Source: Paenibacillus polymyxa (lineage in GTDB: Bacteria > Bacillota > Bacilli > Paenibacillales > Paenibacillaceae). Taken from it: a stretch of DNA of 64,000 bases. The stretch covers positions 2,167,501-2,231,500 of the forward strand of contig NZ_CP049783.1 in the NCBI RefSeq assembly GCF_015710975.1. Reading direction: 5' to 3'. Below the pieces are notes generated by a model. The model was given only the letters and a program-made list of their open reading frames with translations, was not told the DNA's origin and ran no database searches. Positions 18,043-28,643 of the stretch are shown here, one piece after another; position 1 is the stretch's first letter, and each line of letters opens with the position of its first letter. Made by a program: the position numbers and the translations under genes.

Positions 18043-19203
18043 ATGCAATTTATATTGTATCTTCTTTTGATTCTATTGTTTACAAAAGTAGCCGGTCATT
18101 TATCGGTTAAGCTCGGTCAACCTGCAGTATTGGGGAAGCTGATCGCTGGTATCGTGCTGGGCCCAGCAGTTTTGGGATGGGTACAAAATGATTCGCTGAT
18201 TCATGACATGTCTGAAATCGGCGTGTTGCTGTTGATGTTCATTGCCGGGCTGGAGACGGATCTGGATCAGCTTCGGCGCAACTGGAAGCCTGCGGTAGCA
18301 GTGGCTGTCGGGGGTATTATTTTGCCGTTACTCTGTGGTTTTGGCGTTGGTGAAGCCTTTGGATTTTCCGTGCATGAAGGATGGTTTTTGGGGATTGTCT
18401 TGAGTGCTACTTCCGTAAGCATTACAGTGCAAGTGCTCAAGGATATGAACAAGCTAAATACCCGAGAAGGCTCGACCATTTTGGGTGCGGCAGTGCTGGA
18501 TGATGTGCTTGTCGTGGTGCTGCTTGCGGTCATGATGAGTATATTCGGTATGGGCGGAGAAACTTCGCTGGGACTTCTTGTCGGCAAAAAGCTAGTTTTC
18601 TTCGTAGTAGCTATTTTAGGTGGCTGGTTCGTTGTTCCATGGATTATGAAAATACTTGCCCCCCTCAAAGTGACCGAAGCTGTGATTACTGCTGCGTTGG
18701 TCATTTGCTTCGGTTTTGCGTATTTTGCAGATTTGATGGGTATGGCGGGCATTATCGGAGCTTTTGCTGCCGGGATTGCCATTTCGCAAACAAGCTTTAA
18801 GGCTGTCGTAGAAGAAAAGGTGGAGCCCATCGCTTATTCCATCTTTGTGCCAGTATTTTTTGTCAGCATTGGCTTAAATGTATCTTTTGAGGGAGTGGGG
18901 CAGCAGCTTGGGTTTGTTGTTGTTTTGACCCTGATAGCACTGGTGACGAAGTTGGTCGGAGGAGGCATCGGCGCGCGGCTGACAGGTTTTAATACCCGTT
19001 CCTCGCTTGCGATTGGTTCTGGCATGATATCTCGCGGAGAAGTTGCGCTTATTATCGCAGCCACCGGGCTGCAAACAGGTCTGCTGGCACAACAGTATTT
19101 TACATCAGTCATCATTGCCGTTATTTTGACGACCTTGGCTGCACCTCCAATTCTTAAGCTAAGTTTTAGTGACAGGAAGACTGTAAGCCGAGTTAAACAG
19201 TAG
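18043..19203 (+). CDS. Monovalent cation:proton antiporter (CPA2, Kef-type)
   Basis: 386-aa membrane protein with about twelve hydrophobic segments and no C-terminal RCK/TrkA nucleotide-binding domain. It shows KLGQPAVLGKLIAGIVLGP near the N-terminus and GTILG-like and GAAVLDDVLVVVLLA segments with the paired acidic residues expected in the CPA2 transport core. By family it exchanges Na+ or K+ for H+. A strong AAAGGAGG precedes ATG 18043. It is a single gene ending in a terminator. Confidence 0.9.
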   Translation: MQFILYLLLILLFTKVAGHLSVKLGQPAVLGKLIAGIVLGPAVLGWVQNDSLIHDMSEIGVLLLMFIAGLETDLDQLRRNWKPAVAVAVGGIILPLLCGFGVGEAFGFSVHEGWFLGIVLSATSVSITVQVLKDMNKLNTREGSTILGAAVLDDVLVVVLLAVMMSIFGMGGETSLGLLVGKKLVFFVVAILGGWFVVPWIMKILAPLKVTEAVITAALVICFGFAYFADLMGMAGIIGAFAAGIAISQTSFKAVVEEKVEPIAYSIFVPVFFVSIGLNVSFEGVGQQLGFVVVLTLIALVTKLVGGGIGARLTGFNTRSSLAIGSGMISRGEVALIIAATGLQTGLLAQQYFTSVIIAVILTTLAAPPILKLSFSDRKTVSRVKQ

Positions 19204-19230
19204 AAGATTGGACGAACCAGACATACAGTA

Positions 19231-19285
19231 AGACCCTTCTGATTCATTTTCCAAGCAGGATGGAAAGTGATCGAAGGGTCTTTTT
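19231..19285 (+). terminator. Terminator after the antiporter gene
   Basis: AGACCCTTC / GAAGGGTCT outer stem with a further inner pairing, followed by TTTTT. It lies between convergent genes. Confidence 0.8.
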
Positions 19286-19314
19286 ATGTTGGAATGTTCG
19301 GTTCGGTCGTAGAA

Positions 19315-19950
19315 TTAGGACTCGGATACGACGGTGAAACGTTGATTCAAATGTTGTGGTTTTTCAATTTCGTCTACTACGGCAACTGCATAATCTTCAT
19401 AGCTGACATAGCTTGCACCTTTGGAATTAACCAGTAGTGTGTCTTTGCCCACTTGGTAAGAGCCTGTACGTTGGCCGAGAGCAAATTCCGCGGAAGGACT
19501 AATAAACGTCCAGTTCAGGTCGCTGGTACCGCGTAGAATTTCCAGGTTCTTTCCTTGGTTATGAGCTGTTGGATATACAAAATCAGGGAAGTCGGGAGTA
19601 TCCTTGACCAAGAGTGTCTGAGATTCATCCGTAAACAAGCTGCCTGCACCACCTACGACAATCAGGCGAGTACCGGATACATGGCGGAGAGCCTCAATCA
19701 GCACATTACCTGCATCTACATGCAGATGCTCTTGTCCGAACGGAGCGGCAAAAGCATTAACAACGGCGTCAAAACCTTTCAGATCATCTGTTTTCAGGTC
19801 AAAAACGTCTTTTTGTACTACAGCTGCGCGATTATCCGTTACTTTAGCTGGGTCACGGACGATGGCGGTTACTTCATGCCCTCTGTCTAATGCTTCTTTT
19901 ACGATATTACTTCCTGCTTTACCGCCTGCACCAATAACTGCAATTTTCAT
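19315..19950 (-). CDS. NAD(P)-binding oxidoreductase, YwnB/NmrA-like
   Basis: 211-aa Rossmann-fold protein. The N-terminal nucleotide motif is IAVIGAGGKAGSNIVKEAL; TRLIVVGGAGSLF and FISPSAEF follow. It is an atypical SDR of the NmrA/YwnB group, commonly linked to redox or quinone stress. AGGAGG precedes ATG 19950. A clear promoter (20043-20072) with a palindromic operator over the -10 lies upstream, so it is probably repressor-controlled. The substrate is unknown. Confidence 0.8.
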   Translation of the reverse strand: MKIAVIGAGGKAGSNIVKEALDRGHEVTAIVRDPAKVTDNRAAVVQKDVFDLKTDDLKGFDAVVNAFAAPFGQEHLHVDAGNVLIEALRHVSGTRLIVVGGAGSLFTDESQTLLVKDTPDFPDFVYPTAHNQGKNLEILRGTSDLNWTFISPSAEFALGQRTGSYQVGKDTLLVNSKGASYVSYEDYAVAVVDEIEKPQHLNQRFTVVSES

Positions 19951-20035
19951 AATAGAATAGCCTCCTAAAAAATAATTTGGATGATTTATTGGCTTAATTC
20001 ATGCGTTGTATGATGTTCATACTTGAACTTTAATA

Positions 20036-20054
20036 TGTAACCATTATAGTTACA
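20036..20054. promoter_or_regulatory. Perfect operator palindrome TGTAAC-N7-GTTACA
   Basis: TGTAAC at 20036-20041 and GTTACA at 20049-20054. It covers the -10 hexamer of the minus-strand promoter for the YwnB-like gene, a classic repressor position. The regulator is unknown; HxlR or MarR families are plausible. Confidence 0.65.
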
Positions 20055-20072
20055 ACATAAAATAAAAGTCAA
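20043..20072 (-). promoter_or_regulatory. Sigma-A promoter of the YwnB-like gene
   Basis: On the minus strand, TTGACT (20072-20067) and TATAAT (20048-20043) with an 18-base spacer. Confidence 0.7.
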
Positions 20073-20209
20073 GCTCTTCTTTGGGCAAAATAGAGTCCTC
20101 CGATTGGAAAGAGAGGAACTCGTTTAAATATAAGGTGATACTGAATGAATAAATGTAAACCATATTGAATACATGTAGACCGCAAATAAGAAAGGAAGAG
20201 TGAAACGAT

Positions 20210-21163
20210 ATGAGTAAAAAAGTACAGCTGGAGCCCGCAGCGCAAAAATTCGCAGACGATAATGCCAAGCCTCCGTTTCTGTATGATTTGGGTCCTGAAA
20301 AAGGACGTGAAACGGTCAATGAGGTTCAATCCGGTCCAGCAGATAAACCTGCCGCAGATCTGGAGGATCTGTCGATTCCAGGTGGCCCTGGCGGTGAGGT
20401 GAAGGTCAGAATTGTTCGCCCCCAACAGGTGACAGGTGATCTCCCGGTGATTGTATATATCCACGGAGCAGGCTGGGTATTCGGTAATGCCCATACGCAT
20501 GACCGTCTGATTCGTGAATTGGCAGTAGGCACACAGGCAGCTGTTGTATTCCCTGAATACAGCTTGTCACCTGAAGCTAAATATCCGACGGCGATTGAGG
20601 AAATTTACGCGGTCGTTCAATGGGTGGCACAGCATGGGCGCGAGCTTGGGCTGAAGCCCGATACGCTAACGATCGCCGGAGATAGTGTCGGTGGTAACAT
20701 GACTGCAGCTGTAACTCTGCTGGCCAAAGAACGCAGTGGCCCTGCCATTCGGCAACAGTTGCTGTTCTATCCGGTGACGGACGCTTCTTTTGATACGGAA
20801 TCGTACCATGAGTTCGCCACAGGGTATTTCCTGAGCCGTGAAGGGATGCAATGGTTCTGGGATCAATATACGACAGATCCTAACGAACGGGCGCAGATCA
20901 CGGCGTCCCCGTTACGTGCTACCACGGATCAGCTCAAAGGGCTACCACGTGCGCTGGTTATTACAGGCGAGGCTGATGTGTTGCGTGATGAAGGGGAGGC
21001 TTATGCGAACAAGCTGCGTGAAGCTGGGGTAGATGTAACCGCTGTACGCTTTCAGGGCATCATACACGATTTTGTGATGTTGAACCCATTGTCGGAAACC
21101 GCGGCCAAGCGCGGTGCGATCACGCTTGCTACCTCGTGGCTGCGCCAAGGGTTTGGGGGCTAA
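20210..21163 (+). CDS. Alpha/beta hydrolase (hormone-sensitive-lipase-like esterase)
   Basis: 317 aa. It has the oxyanion-hole segment YIHGAGW (HGAG rather than the usual HGGG) and the nucleophile elbow GDSVGG, followed by a C-terminal region with the catalytic Asp (GEADVLRDEGEAY) and His (GIIHDF). This is the HSL/acetyl-esterase family of carboxylesterases. The N-terminal 70 residues act as the cap. It is monocistronic and divergent from the YwnB-like gene, with a terminator at 21204-21241. Confidence 0.88.
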   Translation: MSKKVQLEPAAQKFADDNAKPPFLYDLGPEKGRETVNEVQSGPADKPAADLEDLSIPGGPGGEVKVRIVRPQQVTGDLPVIVYIHGAGWVFGNAHTHDRLIRELAVGTQAAVVFPEYSLSPEAKYPTAIEEIYAVVQWVAQHGRELGLKPDTLTIAGDSVGGNMTAAVTLLAKERSGPAIRQQLLFYPVTDASFDTESYHEFATGYFLSREGMQWFWDQYTTDPNERAQITASPLRATTDQLKGLPRALVITGEADVLRDEGEAYANKLREAGVDVTAVRFQGIIHDFVMLNPLSETAAKRGAITLATSWLRQGFGG

Positions 21164-21203
21164 TTGTATAGACGAGTGAAGGAATACACAGTTAGTATGT
21201 AAG

Positions 21204-21241
21204 GAAGCGCCTCCCAGCCCATGAAGGGAGGTGCTTCTTTT
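21204..21241. terminator. Terminator between esterase and DUF1036-like gene
   Basis: GAAGCGCCTCCC / GGGAGGTGCTTC 12-bp stem with one wobble, followed by TTTT. It lies between convergent genes. Confidence 0.85.
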
Positions 21242-21259
21242 GGTTCTGTTTATTTAATT

Positions 21260-21757
21260 CTATTTGCGTTTACCATATAGCGGTTTTCTATTCTTGCCTA
21301 ACTTCCCTAATTTTCCAGGTGATTTTATAAAGCTGAACTTCCCTAATTTAAAATTGGTTTTTCTTTTTTTCGCCACTAGAGTACGTCTTGACTTAGATGC
21401 ACTTTGGGTACTATCTACAAGGTTTAGAGTGTAGTTTTCAAAATTGCCAACATTGATCTCCTCGAACCCCACGCTTCTACAGCCCTGGCCCTGGCAACTT
21501 GCTATCCAGCATCTTGTGAAAGCCTCTCTAGGAACATCTGTGTAGAAATCACCACCCCACGAATTACCAAAACTGTCATGTCCGTAGACATAAAACGTTT
21601 GGTTTGCGGCTGATCCAGCTACAAGAAATGCGCGTCTACCGGGTTCTATACGGTACCACCCTCTCTTAGCATAGGTGATAGGACTACAACCAGAATCATA
21701 GTATCCAACGGCAACTGAAATAGGGTTAGACGTACTGTTACGAACATAAAAACCCAT
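21260..21757 (-). CDS. DUF1036-like protein with basic tail
   Basis: 165 aa. The N-terminal 110 residues resemble DUF1036 (FYVRNSTSNPISVAVGYYD, GWYRIEPGRRAFL, then a Cys pair in CWIASCQGQGC). The C-terminal 45 residues are very rich in Lys/Arg and repeat a short GKLGK pattern. ATG 21757 is preferred over a GTG nine bases upstream because GGAG lies eight bases before it. There is no signal peptide. Function is unknown; the basic tail may bind nucleic acid or wall polymers. Confidence 0.65.
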   Translation of the reverse strand: MGFYVRNSTSNPISVAVGYYDSGCSPITYAKRGWYRIEPGRRAFLVAGSAANQTFYVYGHDSFGNSWGGDFYTDVPREAFTRCWIASCQGQGCRSVGFEEINVGNFENYTLNLVDSTQSASKSRRTLVAKKRKTNFKLGKFSFIKSPGKLGKLGKNRKPLYGKRK

Positions 21758-22004
21758 TCTATTCACTCCATTCTATGAAAGATTAATATCAATCTATGCG
21801 AATTCTCTGAAAAAGTAATAGACATACGGACAACCAAAAAGTACAAAAAAAGAACATGAGATGATCCATGGATGTGGTTTATAAATAAAGGAATATATGG
21901 AGTGTAAAGGGATATTCTTATGGAACCGCTTCACGTTCGTCGACCAGAGTGATAATATAAAATTTGAACGAATTTGACCGCCATTCGGCCTAAGGAGGAT
22001 ATCC

Positions 22005-22562
22005 ATGCCATTTCAGGGACAACGCATTTTACCTGCAGCTAAGCACATGAAGCAGTTGGAGGATATTTTGGACAGCTCTTATGAGTATGCTGTTTTTCTG
22101 GATACGCATGTAGCGCAGTTGCGCAACTTGTACCAGATGGCAAGGAGCCGCAACAAGCAGATGCTTCTGCATGCCGACCTGGTGCAAGGTTTGAAGAATG
22201 ACGAGTATGCCGCTGAGTATTTGTGTCAGGAGATTAAGCCATTTGGGATTATCTCGACCCGTTCCGGGGTGATTGCAACCGCCAAAAAAAAGGGAATTCT
22301 TGCTGTACAGCGAGTGTTCCTGCTGGATACGATTGCGCTGGAAAAAAGCTACGCACTGGTGGAAAAAACGCGCCCCGATTATATTGAGGTGCTGCCTGGT
22401 GTTGTGCCACCGATGATTGCGGAGGTCAGTGAACGTACAGGGATTCCCATTTTGGCTGGCGGACTTATTCGTACCCCTGAGGATGTGGAAGCGGCGTTGG
22501 CAGCGGGAGCTGCAGCGGTTACGACCTCCAATAAACAACTGTTTGAGCACTATAAGCGATAG
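22005..22562 (+). CDS. glpP: Glycerol-3-phosphate-responsive antiterminator
   Basis: 185-aa protein of the GlpP family. It has the TIM-barrel-like segments VFLDTHVAQL, LLHADLVQGL and GIPILAGGLI. In Bacillus, GlpP binds glycerol-3-phosphate and the glpD leader RNA to allow read-through of a terminator. Here glpK and glpD follow, and a matching leader hairpin lies before glpD (24218-24270). TAAGGAGG precedes the start. Confidence 0.9.
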   Translation: MPFQGQRILPAAKHMKQLEDILDSSYEYAVFLDTHVAQLRNLYQMARSRNKQMLLHADLVQGLKNDEYAAEYLCQEIKPFGIISTRSGVIATAKKKGILAVQRVFLLDTIALEKSYALVEKTRPDYIEVLPGVVPPMIAEVSERTGIPILAGGLIRTPEDVEAALAAGAAAVTTSNKQLFEHYKR

Positions 22563-24107
<1,545 letters not shown>

Positions 24108-24217
24108 AGGTGGTTTTACGACAGTAGGCAGTCAGCTGACAACAGGCAGATTCCCCTTTTCATCGTGTACTGTGTATGCTACGATATAGATAAGTTAATA
24201 CTCGTCAGGAGACTTGG

Positions 24218-24270
24218 AGAGACCATGAACCGCTCGGCATCCGCCGTAGCGATGTTCGTGGTCTTTTTTT
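24218..24270 (+). terminator. glpD leader terminator, likely GlpP-controlled
   Basis: AGAGACCATGAAC paired with GTTCGTGGTCTTTT, then a run of seven T. It lies about 60 bases upstream of glpD and thus inside its leader, the position of the Bacillus GlpP target. Confidence 0.75.
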
Positions 24271-24331
24271 GTATCTTTTGGTGATTCGGTGTCAGATGGC
24301 AAAGCAGACATGTACGAAATTGGAGGGGTAG

Positions 24332-26038
24332 ATGATGGGAGAACAGGGATTTGCTGCACAGGAGAGAACAGCTGTTTTGGAACGTATGGGGCGTGAGCAT
24401 TTTGATATTTTAATAATTGGTGGCGGCATTACAGGGGCGGGAATTGCGCTGGACGCAGCGGATCGTGGTTTGAAAACGGCTCTGGTGGAAATGCAGGATT
24501 TTGCAGCAGGTACATCCAGTCGTTCTACCAAGCTAGTGCATGGTGGTCTTCGTTATTTGAAACAATTTGAGGTTAAGATGGTAGCCGAGGTCGGGAAGGA
24601 ACGAGCTATCGTATTTGAAAATGGTCCTCACGTGACCATTCCGGAGCGTATGCTGCTTCCTTTTCACCAGGGTGGCACATTTAATGCATTCACCACCTCG
24701 ATTGGTCTGCTGGTGTATGACTTCCTCGCTGGCGTGAAGCGTAGTGAGCGCCGCCGCATGCTGGACATCCAGGCTACGCTGGAGCGCGAGCCTTTGCTGA
24801 AGAGAGAAGGACTGAAGGGAAGCGGTAGTTATGTGGAGTACCGCACAGATGATGCTCGCCTAACGATTGAGGTGATGAAGGAAGCCGTTACACGAGGGGC
24901 GCTGGCAGTGAACTATGCCAAGGCTGACAAGCTGCTGTATGACAGCGGACGAATAAGCGGCGCCAGTGTAACCGATCGGATCACGGGAAAACCATACGAG
25001 ATCAGGGCTTCGCTGGTCATTAACGCTGCCGGGCCATGGGTAGATACATTGCGGGAAATGGATCGCTCCAAAGAGGGCAAGGTGCTTCGCCTGACGAAGG
25101 GTATCCACCTGGTATTCGATGCTGGGCGCTTCCCGCTTCAACAGGCAGTGTACTTCGATACACCGGATGGACGCATGGTATTCGCGATCCCGCGTGATGG
25201 CAAAACCTATGCAGGTACGACCGATACAGTATATGAGGGGGATACGTCGCATCCCCGGATGACCGCCGAAGACCGGGCGTATGTGCTTCAAGCGATCAAC
25301 GGGATGTTCCCGGATGTGAAGCTGACGGTTGCAGATGTGGAATCCAGTTGGGCAGGAGTACGCCCGCTCATTTATGAAGATGGTAAAAGCCCTTCGGAAA
25401 TTTCGCGTAAGGACGAAATTTGGGAATCCCGTTCAGGTCTGATCACGATTGCAGGCGGCAAGCTGACAGGCTACCGGAAAATGTCCGAACTCGTCGTGGA
25501 TCGCGCGGTACGGGAGCTGGGCCGCTTGCGTGGGCAGAGCTTTCGGGCATGCCGCACGAGGCATATCCCGATTTCGGGCGGCAATGTAGGCGGCTCGGCG
25601 GGCTGGGACGCTTTCGTGAGCAAGCAAGCCGCAGCGGGTGCCGCGCTCGGTCTGTCGCCAGAAACCGCCAGAGCATGGGCTGCTCGCTATGGCTCAAATG
25701 TGGAGCGACTGTTCGCCATAGCGACACGGAGCGTGAAGAACGCCACCGAGACGGAAGCGGCGTTGCCTATAGAAGTGCGTGTTCCACTTCTGTACGCGAT
25801 GGAACAGGAAATGACGGTGACACCGTCTGACTTTTTCATACGTCGCACTGGAGCACTGTTCTTTCAGATTGACGAGGTGAAGCGCTGGAAGCAGGCTGTC
25901 ATTGCATGGATGTCCGAGTACGCAGGCTGGAGCGCCGAGCAAGAACGCCAATATACGGCTGAGCTGGATGCTTATCTGTATGAAGCTGTGACACCTGTAG
26001 AGGTAGGGGCGGAACCCAGCGCTGTTAAAGCCATCTGA
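24332..26038 (+). CDS. glpD: Aerobic glycerol-3-phosphate dehydrogenase
   Basis: 568-aa FAD enzyme oxidising glycerol-3-phosphate to dihydroxyacetone phosphate and feeding electrons to the quinone pool. The dinucleotide motif DILIIGGGITGAGIALDAA is followed by TSSRSTKLVHGGLRYL and, near residue 300, AGTTDTVYEG. Length fits Bacillus GlpD. Two adjacent ATG codons follow GGAGG, so the exact start may be 24332 or 24335. Its leader contains the GlpP-type terminator. Confidence 0.95.
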   Translation: MMGEQGFAAQERTAVLERMGREHFDILIIGGGITGAGIALDAADRGLKTALVEMQDFAAGTSSRSTKLVHGGLRYLKQFEVKMVAEVGKERAIVFENGPHVTIPERMLLPFHQGGTFNAFTTSIGLLVYDFLAGVKRSERRRMLDIQATLEREPLLKREGLKGSGSYVEYRTDDARLTIEVMKEAVTRGALAVNYAKADKLLYDSGRISGASVTDRITGKPYEIRASLVINAAGPWVDTLREMDRSKEGKVLRLTKGIHLVFDAGRFPLQQAVYFDTPDGRMVFAIPRDGKTYAGTTDTVYEGDTSHPRMTAEDRAYVLQAINGMFPDVKLTVADVESSWAGVRPLIYEDGKSPSEISRKDEIWESRSGLITIAGGKLTGYRKMSELVVDRAVRELGRLRGQSFRACRTRHIPISGGNVGGSAGWDAFVSKQAAAGAALGLSPETARAWAARYGSNVERLFAIATRSVKNATETEAALPIEVRVPLLYAMEQEMTVTPSDFFIRRTGALFFQIDEVKRWKQAVIAWMSEYAGWSAEQERQYTAELDAYLYEAVTPVEVGAEPSAVKAI

Positions 26039-26135
26039 TACAACGTGAGGGATGCGTATCCTTTACCGCTCCGCTTCTCTACAATCGTTTCGTTTCTCAC
26101 CACTGCTTTAAGCGAAAAAGGGTCCTACAAAACAA

Positions 26136-26172
26136 AAGCAGCGATTCTCTATTCATAAGAGAATCGCTGCTT
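26136..26172. terminator. Terminator between glpD and lrgB-like gene
   Basis: AAGCAGCGATTCTCT / AGAGAATCGCTGCTT perfect 15-bp stem with a 7-base loop. The T-rich side is on the minus strand, for the lrgAB operon. Confidence 0.85.
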
Positions 26173-26189
26173 CATTGTATACAGATGGC

Positions 26190-26867
26190 TTACAGCATCA
26201 GGTGGAACAGGAATGGGGCAGCCGCCAAGGTAAAGAGAGCGGCGAGCACCATCGAGATGCTGGAAATCGTACCTGTCAACGAACTGAACTCGAACGCTTT
26301 GGAAGTACCCGTACCATGAGCACCGGTACCAAGCAATACCCCGCGTGAAACCTCATTTTCAATCCGAAACAGTTTGACGATCATCGGGCCGATAATAAGA
26401 CCGCTCAATCCGGTCAGAATAACGAATACAGCCGTGACCGTCGGATTACCGCCAATCGTTTGCGATACATTCATCGCAATAGGTGTCGTAATGGAGCGAG
26501 GAATCAGGCTGCTCAGCAGCGAGGAGTCCAGGTGCATCCACTTGGCGAGCGCCATGGAGGACAGCACGGCTACGACAGATCCAGATAACACGCTAAGCAC
26601 GATTTGAGCCGCGTGTTTTTTTAACACAGGGAAATATCGGTACAAAGGGACAGCAAATGCAATCGTAGCTGGCTGTAGCAGCATGGATAGAAAATGAGCG
26701 CCTGAATTATAAGAACGGTAGTTCACACCCGTCAGCGTCAAAATCAAAATGATAACCACAGGTGTAATGAGCAATGGGGACAAATACACCTTGGGCAATG
26801 TGCGGTACATGCGTTTGGCCATCCAGTAAATAGCAAGTGTTAATATAATACATAGAAGACCGGTCAT
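26190..26867 (-). CDS. LrgB/CidB-family antiholin-like membrane protein
   Basis: 225-aa membrane protein with about seven hydrophobic segments. Family signatures include SLIPRSITTPIAM and GTGAHGTGTSKAFE. By family it works with the LrgA/CidA partner in murein-hydrolase control and in pyruvate or related transport. Its start overlaps the lrgA-type gene by four bases. The divergent LysR gene makes it most like the cidAB/ywbHG systems. Confidence 0.88.
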   Translation of the reverse strand: MTGLLCIILTLAIYWMAKRMYRTLPKVYLSPLLITPVVIILILTLTGVNYRSYNSGAHFLSMLLQPATIAFAVPLYRYFPVLKKHAAQIVLSVLSGSVVAVLSSMALAKWMHLDSSLLSSLIPRSITTPIAMNVSQTIGGNPTVTAVFVILTGLSGLIIGPMIVKLFRIENEVSRGVLLGTGAHGTGTSKAFEFSSLTGTISSISMVLAALFTLAAAPFLFHLML

Positions 26868-27235
26868 GATGATTTATGCTCCTTTCGTTTGCCAAGCAGA
26901 CTGGCGATCATACCTGTGCAGGCCATCACCAGGAAGGTGCCGAGCAGCACGACCAGCATAATGCTCATGCCGTCGTGTTCCAGCATCGGCCAATAATTCA
27001 TAACGCCAACAGCGGAGGGAATAAAGAATAATAGCAGCTCGGCCAGCAACCAGTTAGCGCCAACCTCGATCCAGCTTAGTCGAACCACGCCCGTTTGCAG
27101 CAGAATAAAGAGAATCAGCATACCGATGATACTACCGGGTACAGGCAGGTGGAGCCAGGAGACCACCGCGTTCAGGATGAGCGAAAAGGCCATCAGGACG
27201 GCGATCTGAAGGACACCGCGTATGAAGCTTTTCAT
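26864..27235 (-). CDS. LrgA/CidA-family holin-like membrane protein
   Basis: 123 aa with four hydrophobic segments (VLQIAVLMAFSLILNAVV, PVPGSIIGMLILFILL and two more) and a basic C-terminus (GKRKEHKSS). It is the holin-like partner of the downstream LrgB protein; the two genes overlap by four bases. GGAG lies nine bases before ATG 27235. It is divergent from the LysR gene and shares a 130-bp control region containing TGTAA-N7-TTACA. Confidence 0.88.
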   Translation of the reverse strand: MKSFIRGVLQIAVLMAFSLILNAVVSWLHLPVPGSIIGMLILFILLQTGVVRLSWIEVGANWLLAELLLFFIPSAVGVMNYWPMLEHDGMSIMLVVLLGTFLVMACTGMIASLLGKRKEHKSS

Positions 27236-27275
27236 ATATAAAGTCTCCTATCTTCGAGATCCGTTATTTTCAAAC

Positions 27276-27292
27276 TGTAATGAAATTTTACA
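27276..27292. promoter_or_regulatory. Candidate LysR operator TGTAA-N7-TTACA
   Basis: Inverted repeat in the divergent lrgAB / LysR control region. It has the symmetry and T-N11-A spacing of LysR boxes. The same half-sites occur at 20036-20054. Confidence 0.5.
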
Positions 27293-27366
27293 TCACAAGC
27301 TTTCATGAGTAAAATGCATATAAAGAATGAAGTCTATTCCGTTTGTCTATGGAAGAAGGTGTAGCT

Positions 27367-28272
27367 TTGGATATCCGACATTTGCAATATTTTCTGGAAG
27401 TCGCGCGGTTGCGCAGCTTTACGAAGGCAGCCCAGAGCATGTTTATTACCCAGCCGACGATCAGTAAGACGATTAAAAGCCTGGAAGAAGAATTGGGAGT
27501 TACTCTGTTCGATCGGATTGGCAAAAAAATCGAACTGACGGATGCGGGCAAGGTCATTGAGCTTCAGGCCCAAGCGATTGTGAAGTCCTTTCAGAGCCTG
27601 TCCTCGGAACTGAGTGATTTGATGAACCTGAAAAAAGGACATATCCGCATTGGTCTGCCTCCTATGGTCGGATCGAGCTTTTTTCCGCGTGTCATTGGAG
27701 AATTTCACAAGGCCTTTCCCGATGTAACCATTCAATTGTTCGAGGATGGAGCGAAGAAAGTGGAGCAGGACGTAGAAGCTGGCGCGCTGGATATCGGGGT
27801 GATTGTGCTGCCACCGGTTGGCGATATGTTCGAGACATTCCTATTTGTGGAGGAAAAGTTGAATCTGCTCGTTCATCCTACACATGCATTGGCTGAGTGC
27901 AAGGAGGTGCCGCTATCTGCGTTAGCAGAGGAGGCGTTTGTGCTGTTCCGTGAGGATTTTACGCTGCATGACCGTATCATTGCCGAATGTGTTCGTGCCG
28001 GCTTTCAGCCGCGTGTAGTCTACGAAAGCTCTCAATGGGATTTGATTAGCGAAATGGTTGCTGCCAACCTGGGAGTAGCGTTATTGCCAGAGGCGATATG
28101 CCGGGATTTGGATTCCGAACGTTTGCGTGTTCTTCCGCTGGTGGACCCTGTCATTCCTTGGCATTTGGGGATGATTTGGCGGAACGATCGGTATCTGTCC
28201 TTTGCTGCCAGAGAGTGGATATCCTTCACACAGCGATTGTTGCGGACAGAATATGGCGGAAGTCGTCGGTGA
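27367..28272 (+). CDS. LysR-family regulator (CidR/YwbI-like)
   Basis: 301 aa with an N-terminal winged helix (LDIRHLQYFLEVARLRSFTK, then ITQPTISKTIKSLEEELG) and a periplasmic-binding-like sensor domain. The TTG at 27367 gives the standard family N-terminus with GAAGGTG upstream; an ATG at 27349 is possible. Its divergent position next to the lrgAB pair suggests it activates that operon, as CidR does in response to acetate or overflow metabolism. Confidence 0.85.
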   Translation: MDIRHLQYFLEVARLRSFTKAAQSMFITQPTISKTIKSLEEELGVTLFDRIGKKIELTDAGKVIELQAQAIVKSFQSLSSELSDLMNLKKGHIRIGLPPMVGSSFFPRVIGEFHKAFPDVTIQLFEDGAKKVEQDVEAGALDIGVIVLPPVGDMFETFLFVEEKLNLLVHPTHALAECKEVPLSALAEEAFVLFREDFTLHDRIIAECVRAGFQPRVVYESSQWDLISEMVAANLGVALLPEAICRDLDSERLRVLPLVDPVIPWHLGMIWRNDRYLSFAAREWISFTQRLLRTEYGGSRR

Positions 28273-28298
28273 GAAGGACGGAAGTGGCTTACATCATA

Positions 28299-28321
28299 AA
28301 AAAGCTGCCCTGAGGGGCAGC
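28299..28321 (-). terminator. Terminator of the Spo0E-like gene
   Basis: GCTGCCC-TGAG-GGGCAGC stem; on the minus strand it is followed by TTTTTT. Confidence 0.8.
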
Positions 28322-28335
28322 GAAGTAGCTTGCTT

Positions 28336-28509
28336 TTATGAGTGTGTTTGGTTGATTGCGCGCTTGGTGTGAAGGTACTTGTCCATAATACGGTCAAGCC
28401 TGGAGGATTTGTCCAATACACGTTCATCTCTTAATCCGTGTAAGTCAGCCATGCGATTCAGTTCACGGCGTTCTTTTTCCATGAGTTTTTCCAATTGTTC
28501 GAGGTTCAC
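28336..28509 (-). CDS. Spo0E-like aspartyl-phosphate phosphatase
   Basis: 57 aa, a two-helix protein with the family signature SSRLDRIMDKYL (S-x-x-LD) preceded by the long helix LEKLMEKERRELNRMA. By family it removes phosphate from Spo0A~P and delays sporulation. GTG 28509 is preferred since a GGTGGG ribosome site precedes it; another GTG lies at 28518. It is a single gene with its own terminator. Confidence 0.8.
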   Translation of the reverse strand: MNLEQLEKLMEKERRELNRMADLHGLRDERVLDKSSRLDRIMDKYLHTKRAINQTHS

Positions 28510-28643
28510 AAAGCCCACCCCCCATGTCGATTGTAAGGCATGTCTCCACTAGCGGCAGAAGTTTTTTTGATAACGATGTTATTTCCATTTTACCACTTTT
28601 TATTAACATTAATCCAGCTTTCCTGACATTTAGCGACTAATAA

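Noticed and set aside
20069..20500. Minus-strand open frame covering the esterase start
   Set aside because: It overlaps the esterase coding sequence and a well-supported promoter/operator region and shows no family similarity.
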